Shown here piece by piece: positions 50,371 to 58,734 of a stretch of 64,000 nucleotides of DNA; position 1 is the first letter of the stretch, and the number at the start of each line of letters is the position of its first letter. This stretch comes from CAZCCV01 sp964497515 (GTDB lineage Bacteria; Armatimonadota; UBA5829; DTLH01). The translations under genes and the position numbers were made by a program. The DNA is taken from positions 1-64,000 of the forward strand of contig CAZCCV010000003.1 of the NCBI GenBank assembly GCA_964497515.1. Reading direction: 5' to 3'. Below the pieces are notes generated by a model. It had not been told where the DNA came from, did no database searches, and saw only the letters and a list, made by a program, of their open reading frames with translations.

Positions 50371-52078
50371 AGAGATTATTGTGAACGTCGATTCCAGGGA
50401 GACACGCGTCGCGCTTGTAGAGGCTGGTAAGCTTGTTGAACTCCACGTCGAACGCGAGGAACGCGTAGTCGGCAGCCTTTACAAATGCAGGGTGTCGAAC
50501 GTACTTCCTGGCATGGACGCGGCGTTCGTTGATATAGGTCTGGAAAGAAATGCGTTTCTTTATGTGGCCGATGTGCTTCCTGAGGCCGACGAGGACATGG
50601 CTGCCACTAAGCGTGACAACCGACACTTGCACATAAAAGATGTGCTAAAAGTCGGGCAGGAACTCCTCGTGCAGGTAATTAAAGGCCCACGTGGCACAAA
50701 AGGAGCCAGAGTCTCTACCAGAGTCTCTCTTCCGGGCCGTTACCTCGTTCTTATGCCCGACTCCGACAATACTGGAATATCCAGAAAGATAGAGGAGGGC
50801 AGCGAGAGAGATCGACTCAAGAAAATCGCCGAAAGCATAAAACCATCCGGATACGGTATTATTGTTCGGACTGAAGCTGAAGGAAAGAGCGAAACTGAAC
50901 TTAAGCAAGACCTCGAGTTTTTGCTTAGGATGTGGAATCAGGTTCAGGAAAAGGCCCGAAAGATCAATCCGCCCGGACTGGTTCATCACGACCTGTCCCT
51001 GATTTACAAAACAATCAGGGATGTATTCGGTTCGGATGTCAGCAAGATGCTGATTGATTCTCCGGTCGACTACGAAAAAGCCGCAGAGCTTATCGAACTG
51101 CTGTCGCCGAAGATGAGATCGCGAGTTCAACTGTACGATGAATCAGAACCTATATTCGAAAGGTTTGCAATCGAAAGCGAAATCGAACGATTGCTGAGAA
51201 GAAAGGTCTGGTTGAAATCCGGAGGTCACCTTACAATCGATGAGACTGAAGCGTTGACAACAATAGATGTCAACACCGGCAAATACATCGGAAGCACCAG
51301 CCTATCGGATACGATTCTGAAAACCAATCTGGAAGCGGTCAACGAGATAGCGCGGCAGTTAAGGCTCCGTGATATCGGTGGGATCATCATTATCGACTTC
51401 ATCGATATGGGGAACCCAAAAGACAGGCAGCACGTGGTTTCAGCTCTGGATAAGGCGCTCCGCAAGGATCGCACCCGGACAAAGATATCTCACATAAGCC
51501 CGCTGGGGCTAATTGAGATGACCAGAAAACGCACCGGAGAGACTATCGGTGAGGCTATGACTGAGGGCTGCCCGTATTGTCAGGGCAGAGGCAGAGTGAA
51601 GTCTCCAGAGACAGTCTCGATCGAACTGGAGCGTGAACTCCGCCGTCTGGTTTCGGAGACCGACGAGGAGGCGTTCGTTGTTACAGTCAACCCGGAGGTT
51701 GCCGTGCATCTGATCGGACCTATGGGGGAGACGATCGACGAAATCGAGCGAAGACTGAAGCGCGCCATCTACGTTCGCGCTAACGAGGAACTGCACATCG
51801 AGAAGTCTGAGATAGTTCCGGGCAATATGCAGGAAGTCGATGAGCATATGCTTCCGTTTAAACCTTCAGAGGTTGTTGAATGTCAGGTAGTGAGAAATCC
51901 ATTTTCACTGCTTCCGAGATCGACAGCGTGGTTGGATGGGTATCTGATAGACCTTTCCAATGGCGGAAAATACATCGGACAAACAGTGAAGGCTAAACTC
52001 ACAGAGACTAAGCGCTCCTATGCGCTGGGTGAGGTGGTTAGCGGAGCGAAGTCGCTTGACAAGGCGCAAGCTTCGTGA
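50363..52078 (+). CDS. rng: Ribonuclease G/E family endoribonuclease
   Basis: 571 residues. Processes rRNA and mRNA by single-strand cleavage at 5'-monophosphate ends. The S1 domain (about 35-125) is followed by the RNase H-like and DNase I-like catalytic region with DVNTGKYIG and DFIDMG (magnesium-binding Asp), then the zinc-link Cys pair in CPYCQGRG. It lacks the long disordered tail of RNase E, so the RNase G name fits. An extra C-terminal OB-like segment (about 480-571, YLIDLSNGGKYIGQTVKAKL) resembles a TRAM domain. The start is TTG 50363 behind an ideal AAAGGAGGTGA. Confidence 0.93.
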   Translation: MSKEIIVNVDSRETRVALVEAGKLVELHVEREERVVGSLYKCRVSNVLPGMDAAFVDIGLERNAFLYVADVLPEADEDMAATKRDNRHLHIKDVLKVGQELLVQVIKGPRGTKGARVSTRVSLPGRYLVLMPDSDNTGISRKIEEGSERDRLKKIAESIKPSGYGIIVRTEAEGKSETELKQDLEFLLRMWNQVQEKARKINPPGLVHHDLSLIYKTIRDVFGSDVSKMLIDSPVDYEKAAELIELLSPKMRSRVQLYDESEPIFERFAIESEIERLLRRKVWLKSGGHLTIDETEALTTIDVNTGKYIGSTSLSDTILKTNLEAVNEIARQLRLRDIGGIIIIDFIDMGNPKDRQHVVSALDKALRKDRTRTKISHISPLGLIEMTRKRTGETIGEAMTEGCPYCQGRGRVKSPETVSIELERELRRLVSETDEEAFVVTVNPEVAVHLIGPMGETIDEIERRLKRAIYVRANEELHIEKSEIVPGNMQEVDEHMLPFKPSEVVECQVVRNPFSLLPRSTAWLDGYLIDLSNGGKYIGQTVKAKLTETKRSYALGEVVSGAKSLDKAQAS

Positions 52079-52084
52079 TAGTAT
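52056..52084 (+). promoter_or_regulatory. Promoter for rplU-rpmA inside the rng 3' end
   Basis: TTGACA at 52056-52061, 17-base spacer, TAGTAT at 52079-52084; TATACT (52082-52087) is an alternative -10 with a 20-base spacer. It would start transcripts near the hairpin at 52093. Confidence 0.55.
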
Positions 52085-52092
52085 ACTAAAAC

Positions 52093-52122
52093 CTGGGTAC
52101 CAGGATGACTCCTGGTACCCAG
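52093..52122 (+). promoter_or_regulatory. Hairpin in the rplU leader
   Basis: Perfect 12-bp arms CTGGGTACCAGG / CCTGGTACCCAG (52093-52104, 52111-52122) with a 6-base loop, beginning where the rplU transcript should start. It may be a terminator for rng read-through, a 5' stabiliser, or the L21 autoregulatory site. No T-run follows. Confidence 0.55.
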
Positions 52123-52144
52123 TATTCTGTATGGGAGACCGACA

Positions 52145-52456
52145 GTGTACGCGATTATAAAAACAGGCGGCCAACAGTTTAGGGTCGAAGAAAAGACCAT
52201 TCTTGAAGTGAACAAGCTGCCGGTTGACGAAGGCTCTGAGATAGTCTTGGATGAGGTTCTCGTTGTGGGAACTGACAAAGGAGTCAAAGTCGGTGCGCCG
52301 ACCGTTGCCGGAGCTAAGGTGACTGCTAAAGTCCTCAAACAATTCAAGGACAAGAAGATTTATGGCTTTACCTACAAGCCGAGAAAGCACACTTCTCGAC
52401 GGTGGGGTCATCGACAGCAGCTTACCAGAATATCGATCACTAAGATCGAAGCATAA
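52145..52456 (+). CDS. rplU: Ribosomal protein L21
   Basis: 103 residues, 50S subunit protein binding 23S rRNA. MYAIIKTGGQQFRVEEKT at the N-terminus and FTYKPRKHTSRRWGHRQ near the end are family hallmarks. The start is GTG 52145, followed 39 bases after its stop by rpmA, the near-universal order. Confidence 0.97.
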   Translation: MYAIIKTGGQQFRVEEKTILEVNKLPVDEGSEIVLDEVLVVGTDKGVKVGAPTVAGAKVTAKVLKQFKDKKIYGFTYKPRKHTSRRWGHRQQLTRISITKIEA

Positions 52457-52495
52457 AGTTTTTGATTCTTGTTATTAGAAGGCAGGTGAGATTGT

Positions 52496-52750
52496 ATGGC
52501 GCATAAAAAAGGAGTTGGCAGTTCCAGGAACGGACGCGACAGCAATTCCAAGCGCCTGGGCGTAAAGGAGTTCGCCGGCGAGCAGGTCAAAGCCGGTTCT
52601 ATCCTTATCCGCCAGCGTGGAACTAAGATGCATCCCGGAACAAATGTCGGCATCGGCAAGGACGATACTCTGTTCTCGCTTATCGATGGCACAGTGAAGT
52701 TCGAGCACGCAGCTGGACGAAGAAGGATTAGCGTCTATCCCGTGGAGTAA
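52496..52750 (+). CDS. rpmA: Ribosomal protein L27
   Basis: 84 residues, 50S subunit protein whose N-terminus reaches the peptidyl-transferase centre. It begins MAHKKGVGSSRNGRDS and so lacks the cleavable N-terminal extension of Firmicutes L27, which argues against a Firmicutes origin for this window. KRLGVKEFAGE and RQRGTKMHPG are conserved. ATG 52496 has AGGTGA upstream. Confidence 0.97.
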   Translation: MAHKKGVGSSRNGRDSNSKRLGVKEFAGEQVKAGSILIRQRGTKMHPGTNVGIGKDDTLFSLIDGTVKFEHAAGRRRISVYPVE

Positions 52751-52774
52751 CTGCCGTGAGTGTTCAGCAACTGT

Positions 52775-52809
52775 AAAGGCCCGACGCATTAGCTATGCAC
52801 CGGGCCTTT
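52775..52809. terminator. Terminator shared by rpmA and the convergent LolA-like gene
   Basis: AAAGGCCCG / CGGGCCTTT stem (52775-52783, 52801-52809) with an inner GCAT/ATGC pair, followed by TTG on the plus strand and preceded by an A-rich run that reads as T on the minus strand. Confidence 0.75.
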
Positions 52810-52829
52810 GTTGCATCTTGGTGTTTTTT

Positions 52830-53645
52830 CTATTTGGCACTGGGACGAGCAAATACAGAGTCGTCTATTGCGATGTTCGCCTTTACTTCGGCCATCTGCA
52901 TGACCAGTTCCATAAACGGCATCTTCATAACCATCTTGTAGGGAGCCTTCATTCCACTCACATCGCGCCAATCACTCAGTGTCACAGTAACTGTGAGATT
53001 GGCTTGTGGCGTGTTTATCTCCGTGTCTGCCCTTATCGGCAGAAAGGTCGCAGCATCGTAGTAATTGGTAGATTTTGGGCCTGTGACCGGAGTTACTTCT
53101 AACACATAGACCGATTTTGAGTCCAGCTTTTTGAGACCAATCAACTCTACCTTCTTGTACAGCTCTTTCCAGTTGGCTTCGGTACTGAACTTCGATTGCT
53201 GTTTGAGAGAGGCCAACTCTTCAGAGGACAGATCACGGATGCCGCCAAAATCCTTGACCCATCCGTCCTTTCCGTCGAAGCCTTGCTGAATCTCCATACC
53301 GGCCAATTGCATAGTCATCAGGGTTTTGTCGGGTTCTTTTGTCTGGATTTCCAGGACTCCATTCAGACCTTGCCCAGTAACGGAAATCGAGCCGCGCATC
53401 AAAAGGGTTTTGATCTTATCGAGTGCTTCTCTTCCGCCCATAGCTTCGACAGCCTTTTCCAAGACTTGCTCTGCTGTGATTGTCGGTTTGGCGCTAGTCT
53501 GTGCGGGTTTCTTCGCTGCCGGTTTAGCTTTGGTGCTCTTTGTCGTCGTGCGTTTAGCTGGTGCACGTTTGGGTGCTGCGGGGGCAAATACTTGCGTCCC
53601 AAACGCTAATAACAAACATACCAGCACTAATGAGACTCTCTTCAT
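52830..53645 (-). CDS. Secreted LolA-like protein
   Basis: 271 residues. Signal peptide (about 1-20), an Ala/Lys/Thr/Pro-rich linker (about 22-55), then a folded domain (about 56-271) that begins AEQVLEKAVEAMGGREALDKI and has a YYDAATFLPIRADTEI turn, resembling outer-membrane lipoprotein-sorting (LolA/LolB-like) proteins that cradle lipids. No lipobox, so it is periplasmic or loosely surface-bound. Its ATG overlaps the S41 protease stop by four bases. Confidence 0.78.
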   Translation of the reverse strand: MKRVSLVLVCLLLAFGTQVFAPAAPKRAPAKRTTTKSTKAKPAAKKPAQTSAKPTITAEQVLEKAVEAMGGREALDKIKTLLMRGSISVTGQGLNGVLEIQTKEPDKTLMTMQLAGMEIQQGFDGKDGWVKDFGGIRDLSSEELASLKQQSKFSTEANWKELYKKVELIGLKKLDSKSVYVLEVTPVTGPKSTNYYDAATFLPIRADTEINTPQANLTVTVTLSDWRDVSGMKAPYKMVMKMPFMELVMQMAEVKANIAIDDSVFARPSAK

Positions 53646-54958
53646 TGATTCTCTCCTCTCTGCTCGCTATCTTTCGTTTGATCTAGAATCAGGATAATTG
53701 CTTGATCGAGTGATTGGTCGTGTCCAGCGAGCAGTTCCTTTCTTGTGAGCTTCACTGCGACGTCGGGAATAGTGCCGTGTCCCTCGATCATCACTCCATC
53801 GGGAGTCTTGAAGTCGGCTATCGCATACTGCAGCTTTGCACCGGTTGGAAGTTTTTCGATCACCGAAGGTAAAGCAGCTCCGGCGGAAACCTGACCGACG
53901 ACTTTCGCTCTGCCCGTCGACTGCATTCCCGCTGCGAGTATCTCTGCTGTGCTGGCTGACAGTTCGTCTATCAGGATGACTACTGGGCCGGTGTAAGGTT
54001 TCTCGTATGGGAAGATCACATAACGAATCTCTCCCTGCCGAAGCCTCATAGTGCCGAGTGTGGATTGTTCAGAATAGAACCTTGCAGCAAGTGGTGCGGC
54101 CATTCCACCTATTCCACCAGGATTGCCGCGAAGATCGAGTATTATACCTGGTGCATCGGCAAACGATAAAATACCGCTCTCTATCTTCTGAAAAAGCGGA
54201 AGCATAAATATGTTGAAACGTATGTAGCCGATTCCACTTTCGAGTATACGAGATTCGGTTGAGGCAAAGACGGTCGGCATTTCGCCGAACTTCACAGGTT
54301 CACCCTTTAACTTGCTGCGCTTCAGCGTAACACGGTGCTTCGCATCCTCTTCATCCAGATAGGTGATACTTACTTCCGAATCCGTCTTCCCTTTCAGTTG
54401 CGAGTTCACAGCATAAGAAAAAGCGGTTCCAAGTGGAAGAGTGCGCGTTTTTACCTTCTGCAGGTCCTCCAGTAGTGTTGATAGAGGTTTCTCGTCGATT
54501 TCGGCTATCAGAAACCCCGGCCTGATTCCAGCTTTCGCCGCGGGTGAGTCTGCACCAACTTTTGTGACCGTAGGTCTATCCTCCACCAATTGCACCGTTA
54601 TGCCTATATCGGAATCGTTTGTGACATTGGTGGCGTCAGAAGCCTTCTCTTCTTCATCTGGGGGAATTACCGCAAAGTGGGTTTGTTTCAGCTCTCCTAG
54701 CATTCTGTTTAGAAGCTCATAGAACTCGCCATCATCTTTTGCAGTGGCTATCAAGGGAGCGTACTGTTTCTTCACAGCGTCCCAGTCTACTCCGTTGAAG
54801 CTGGGGTCGTAGTACCGTTCTTTCACTCTCAGCCAGACGATGTCGAACGTTTCCGTGCGTTTCTTGGCTGTCGATGCATCTGATATGCATATGGCGACTG
54901 GAGCCAGTAGACACGTGAGTACGACGATACCGATCAGTCGAAAACGTAGACCCATCAT
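53642..54958 (-). CDS. S41-family (tail-specific type) serine peptidase with PDZ domain
   Basis: 438 residues. A signal peptide is followed by a helical region (about 35-100), a PDZ-like segment (about 115-190, GADSPAAKAGIRPGFLIAEI) and the S41 core. The core has LDLRGNPGGIGG and the nucleophile Ser in DELSASTAEILAAGMQ. The usual CtpA lysine region reads VVGQVSAGAALPS, without the expected Lys, so it may belong to the tricorn-core-like subgroup that uses another base. Its stop overlaps the ATG of the LolA-like gene, linking the two. Confidence 0.87.
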   Translation of the reverse strand: MMGLRFRLIGIVVLTCLLAPVAICISDASTAKKRTETFDIVWLRVKERYYDPSFNGVDWDAVKKQYAPLIATAKDDGEFYELLNRMLGELKQTHFAVIPPDEEEKASDATNVTNDSDIGITVQLVEDRPTVTKVGADSPAAKAGIRPGFLIAEIDEKPLSTLLEDLQKVKTRTLPLGTAFSYAVNSQLKGKTDSEVSITYLDEEDAKHRVTLKRSKLKGEPVKFGEMPTVFASTESRILESGIGYIRFNIFMLPLFQKIESGILSFADAPGIILDLRGNPGGIGGMAAPLAARFYSEQSTLGTMRLRQGEIRYVIFPYEKPYTGPVVILIDELSASTAEILAAGMQSTGRAKVVGQVSAGAALPSVIEKLPTGAKLQYAIADFKTPDGVMIEGHGTIPDVAVKLTRKELLAGHDQSLDQAIILILDQTKDSEQRGENQ

Positions 54959-55058
54959 AGGTGCATTCTACATCTGGCAATAGCAGCAGTCAACGTGAAT
55001 CAACAGGTAGAATCTCTAGAGATCGCCACTACTGATAGAAACCGCAGTAAATGAGCTT

Positions 55059-56027
55059 CTAACAGTGAACAATTTCTATATCAATGCCCATCCGAGCCAA
55101 TTTGGGGTCTTTGATAGTTGCAGCGATGCAGTTGGCCAGCTTCATCAGATTCGCTCCGCTGCTGCACTCAAAACCCATCGCCTCAATTTCCAAACGGTAT
55201 ATGGCCGCTATTCTCTCTGCGCTCCTTGCTCGGCGGTGGGTGCTGGATTGGCCTTCCCACAGCAAGTTCACGACATCGACTGCAAAGTCCGGTAGCTTGC
55301 AGAATTCTCTATAGAGCTCAGCAAGATGCGGAGCATGACAGTGGCTCAGAAGAAAACCTGCCTTCATTGCTGCTGTGTTGAATGCCCTCCAGGCGATTTC
55401 TGCAGTCTGATAATCGTTTGCCGCTAGTGCGCTAGAGAGTATACATTCTGCGTAAAGCCCGGCGTTATAGAGTGATGCAGCGAGGCGCTTTTTCCAAACA
55501 TCATCGGGATAGTAGTTCAAGAATTCCCGTCTGCGACGTGTAAACTCTCCAAATGGGTCGTAGAACACCAGTCCCTCTGTCAGATCGAAGAGAGCGCTTT
55601 CCGGGATTCTTAACCAACCAAAAGCATCATCAGGTGCCTGAGTTGTACCACTCGCAACTCCGTTAAATGTCTTCTCTCTGAAGAATCCGTCTATTGTGTA
55701 TATGCGGAAAGTGTGAAGGCCGGATGATCTGCACACCACGCCCTCAAACTCAGTGGGGAGCTGATCGAGTGCGTTTTGCATTTCTGCTCCATAGGCCGCA
55801 TAATCCGACTCTGTGAGATAAATCTGAAATCCCGGGGCGAAACCGTTGTATTGAGAGGCGTGCTCAAATCCAACTGCTGTAAAGCCAGCGGCTACACGAT
55901 CTATACAATCGGGAAACTGTGCCTCGAGTACACTCAGGCCTTCGTGCCAGAATACACGGCAAGTGACGTCTTTTCTGACGTACAATGGGGTGACGCCTTG
56001 AATGGCGTTCTTAATTGTCTCCTTCAC
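55059..56027 (-). CDS. DUF4037-like protein with degenerate nucleotidyltransferase region
   Basis: About 322 residues from GTG 56027, which has CGGAG eight bases upstream; the frame is open to 56108 without a ribosome-binding site. The middle (VFYDPFGEFTRRRREFLNYY followed by PDDVWKKRLA) matches the DUF4037 pattern found in nucleotidyltransferase-fold proteins. The N-terminal part, where GSxxRGxxxxxSDxD would be expected, reads GFEHASQYNGFAPGFQIYL, lacking the Gly-Ser and both metal-binding Asp. It is probably a non-catalytic binder. Single gene. Confidence 0.7.
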   Translation of the reverse strand: MKETIKNAIQGVTPLYVRKDVTCRVFWHEGLSVLEAQFPDCIDRVAAGFTAVGFEHASQYNGFAPGFQIYLTESDYAAYGAEMQNALDQLPTEFEGVVCRSSGLHTFRIYTIDGFFREKTFNGVASGTTQAPDDAFGWLRIPESALFDLTEGLVFYDPFGEFTRRRREFLNYYPDDVWKKRLAASLYNAGLYAECILSSALAANDYQTAEIAWRAFNTAAMKAGFLLSHCHAPHLAELYREFCKLPDFAVDVVNLLWEGQSSTHRRARSAERIAAIYRLEIEAMGFECSSGANLMKLANCIAATIKDPKLARMGIDIEIVHC

Positions 56028-56244
56028 ATTCTCAACTCCGTAAGCGCGGAGGCGCGCTGTGGCATACACAGAGTCTTCGCTCTGTCTGATAATTCTGACG
56101 ATTGGCAAACCTGTAATGTTCCCTGCGTCTAAACAATAAGGCGAATACGTTCTGTCTTTCTTGGAAAGAATGGATATAGAGCAGTAGTTTCATTAAGATG
56201 TCGTTTCCAATTGTGCTATTTGTTGGTTGGGAACTGGTTCATCC

Positions 56245-56273
56245 TTGACAATATCGAAAGAGAGTTGCATAAT
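56245..56273 (+). promoter_or_regulatory. Promoter for lemA-htpX
   Basis: TTGACA at 56245-56250, 17-base spacer, CATAAT at 56268-56273. The leader is about 105 bases long. The surrounding gap 56028-56386 shows no gene. Confidence 0.75.
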
Positions 56274-56386
56274 AGTTAGCGCTGGTCACGACCATACCCG
56301 CGCAAGGATGAGGTTGCTGCCAGGCTCTCTACAGCATTCGTTCTGTTGAGATCAGGCACAGCCTGCCGCAAAGGAGGAATATTAAG

Positions 56387-56941
56387 ATGAGTACAGTTGC
56401 AATAGTCTTGCTTTCCATAGTGGGCTTGCTCATACTTTGGACAATAACTACCTACAACAGGCTTGTTGTTCTCCGTAATAGAATTGCTAATGGCTGGGCT
56501 CAGATCGATGTTCAGTTGAAACGTCGTTACGACCTCATTCCCAACCTCATAGAGACTGTGAAGGGCTATGCTGCCCACGAAAAGGGAGTCTTTGAAGAGG
56601 TTACCAAGGCTCGTGCTGCCATGACCAATGCGCAGACTGTTGCTGAGCAGGGTGAAGCGCAGAATCTGATCACCGGCGCACTCAAGTCGCTCTTTGCAGT
56701 CGCTGAGGCGTATCCGGAACTGAAGGCCAATCAGAACTTCATGATGCTTCAGGAAGAACTCTCTGGCACAGAGTCTAAAATTGCATACTCTCGACAATTC
56801 TACAACGACACCGTAATGTCGTTTAATGCTCTGATTCAGTCGTTCCCTTCGAATATAATTGCCAACACATTTGGTTTCCACACTAACGATTATTTCCCGA
56901 TGGAAGACGTGGCAAGGGAACCCGTCAAGGTTCAGTTCTAA
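56387..56941 (+). CDS. lemA: LemA-family membrane protein
   Basis: 184 residues. One N-terminal helix (about 4-24) anchors an alpha-helical bundle facing the cytoplasm or periplasm. RLVVLRNRIANGWAQIDVQLKRRYDLIPNL is the family core (cited from residue 26), and QFYNDTVMSFN lies near the end. The function is not settled, but it commonly pairs with HtpX, as here. ATG 56387 has GGAGG upstream behind a good promoter. Confidence 0.94.
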   Translation: MSTVAIVLLSIVGLLILWTITTYNRLVVLRNRIANGWAQIDVQLKRRYDLIPNLIETVKGYAAHEKGVFEEVTKARAAMTNAQTVAEQGEAQNLITGALKSLFAVAEAYPELKANQNFMMLQEELSGTESKIAYSRQFYNDTVMSFNALIQSFPSNIIANTFGFHTNDYFPMEDVAREPVKVQF

Positions 56942-57023
56942 ACTGATCGACCCGTTGTTGCCGGAGTAATAGCTGCTCTTAAGCGTGCTCTGGCGCGGGT
57001 TCTTCACGTGAAAGAATCACGAT

Positions 57024-57917
57024 ATGTGGGATCAAGTAAGCAGTAATATCAAAAAGTCGTGGGCGTTGCTGTTTGTGTTTCTGGTGATGGCTATTGCAAT
57101 CTCCGTTGTTTTTGCGGTGGTGCTGGACAATAACCTGATCGTGCCGATTGCAGTCGTTATAGCTGTGCTTATGACCGTCGGCAGCTACTACAACAGCGAT
57201 AAGATAGTCCTTGCGATGTCTGGCGCCAAACCGGCTGAAGGGTTGGATTACAAGCATCTGGTAGATAGCGTTGAAGGTATCGCTATGGCTGCCGGAATCC
57301 CGAAACCGAGAGTCTACGTCATAGACGATATTGCCCCGAATGCTTTCGCCACTGGACGCGACCCTGAACACGCCGTTGTTTGTGTTACCACCGGATTGAT
57401 GGAGAAGCTGAACCGGGTAGAGGTTGAAGGCGTTGTGGCGCACGAACTGTCCCACATCAAGAACTACGACATCCGGTTTTCTACACTTGTTGTTATGATG
57501 GTGGGCATAATTGCACTGCTCTCCGACTTGTTTTTAAGAAGCCTGTGGTGGGGTGGCGGTGGTCGCCGGAGTCGCAGCGACAGAAAAAGTGGCAACTCAG
57601 GCGTAATACTGCTGCTTATTGGTCTGGCGTTGGCAATACTGGCACCGATCTCTGCAGCTCTCTTGCAGGCAGCTCTTTCCAGACAAAGGGAGTATCTGGC
57701 CGATGCCAACGGTGCACTTCTCACTCGTTATCCTGAGGGACTCGCCAGCGCTCTTGAGAAGATTTCTGCAGATCCCGTACCGCTGCAGGCAGCGAATAAG
57801 GCCACGGCCTCGCTGTTTATCTGCAATCCACTGAAGAATATCAAGGGAATGTTCAATCGTCTGTATGATACTCACCCTCCTATTGAAGAGCGGGTACGAA
57901 GACTCCGAACAATGTAG
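57024..57917 (+). CDS. htpX: M48-family membrane zinc protease HtpX
   Basis: 297 residues. Degrades damaged inner-membrane proteins. Two N-terminal helices (about 16-36 and 39-58), the zinc site HELSH (His140, Glu141, His144), further helices (about 155-175 and 193-215), and the third ligand Glu in the SRQREYLADANGA segment. It follows lemA by 82 bases and probably shares its promoter. Confidence 0.95.
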   Translation: MWDQVSSNIKKSWALLFVFLVMAIAISVVFAVVLDNNLIVPIAVVIAVLMTVGSYYNSDKIVLAMSGAKPAEGLDYKHLVDSVEGIAMAAGIPKPRVYVIDDIAPNAFATGRDPEHAVVCVTTGLMEKLNRVEVEGVVAHELSHIKNYDIRFSTLVVMMVGIIALLSDLFLRSLWWGGGGRRSRSDRKSGNSGVILLLIGLALAILAPISAALLQAALSRQREYLADANGALLTRYPEGLASALEKISADPVPLQAANKATASLFICNPLKNIKGMFNRLYDTHPPIEERVRRLRTM

Positions 57918-57971
57918 AGAAGGCAGAATAAACCGCCTGCCGCAACCAAACCAGGTTAAGCACCTGTGTTT

Positions 57972-58391
57972 CTACGCCCTTTGTTCCGATTCCTTAGCGA
58001 AGATGAACCGAATGCGCTCGGGTATGGAAGATCCATTCTCGGGGCGCGCGAGCACATAATCGAAATCGAAGAGTTCCACATCTGTGGGTGATTTGGGGAG
58101 TGCAAGTGCACATACCAGAGGTGGTTCTCGCAGATCTCTTAATCGACTGAGAGCGGCCATTCCCATTAGAGGAGGTTCAAGGTCTATAATGACCAGATGT
58201 GCGCTTGTGGCCTGAGCCTTTGTGGATGCTTCACCACAGTCTTTTGCGAGCAGTACATCGAACCCTTTAGCTAAATGACTCCGAAGTGACTCAGCAAACA
58301 GTCTGTCGCTCGATGCCACAATTATGATTTTACGCTCAGATTCGGCCGTCGGTTCAGGGATCCTCCGAACTATCTCTTCCACTGTTATCAC
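57972..58391 (-). CDS. Stand-alone degenerate receiver-like protein
   Basis: 139 residues. The fold resembles a response-regulator receiver: KIIIVASSDRLFAESL, then HLVIIDLEPPLMG with the phosphoacceptor-type Asp. The first acidic pair is SSD only, the conserved Thr/Ser is Ala (CALALP), and the Lys of KP is Arg (LARPENG). It is therefore probably not phosphorylated normally. No output domain. The start is uncertain (GTG 58391 or 58382). It is convergent with htpX. Confidence 0.65.
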   Translation of the reverse strand: MITVEEIVRRIPEPTAESERKIIIVASSDRLFAESLRSHLAKGFDVLLAKDCGEASTKAQATSAHLVIIDLEPPLMGMAALSRLRDLREPPLVCALALPKSPTDVELFDFDYVLARPENGSSIPERIRFIFAKESEQRA

Positions 58392-58734
58392 TCGCCCTCA
58401 GAAAAAGATCTGTCATACAGGATTGTCGGCAATTCCAACTAGCAGTAATAGGGCAGTGTCTCACTCAGCCAGAAAACACTGGGCTGATTCCACCACACCC
58501 CGAGTAACAACTCAAAACTGGGTGGCACGTCGTGGGCGATATGTGCCGTGAAATACTCTCGGGCAATCTATCAGTAGCATTATAATTCCTTTGACATATT
58601 CTGTCTACAGTTCCTTTCTTTCAGTAGTAGAATGCTTTACACTTACCGGTTTAACCTGATCCTTTGGGCTATACTCGGACTCTGTTTTGAGGTATCCTTT
58701 AAGGTGGATAGGACGTAAGATAATATGAGGGGTT
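58392..58734. other. Intergenic region before murB
   Basis: 343 bases with no supported gene. TATAAT (58581-58586), TTGACA (58591-58596) and TATACT (58670-58675) occur, but not as properly spaced pairs; the last, about 60 bases before the start, is the best -10 candidate for murB. Confidence 0.4.
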
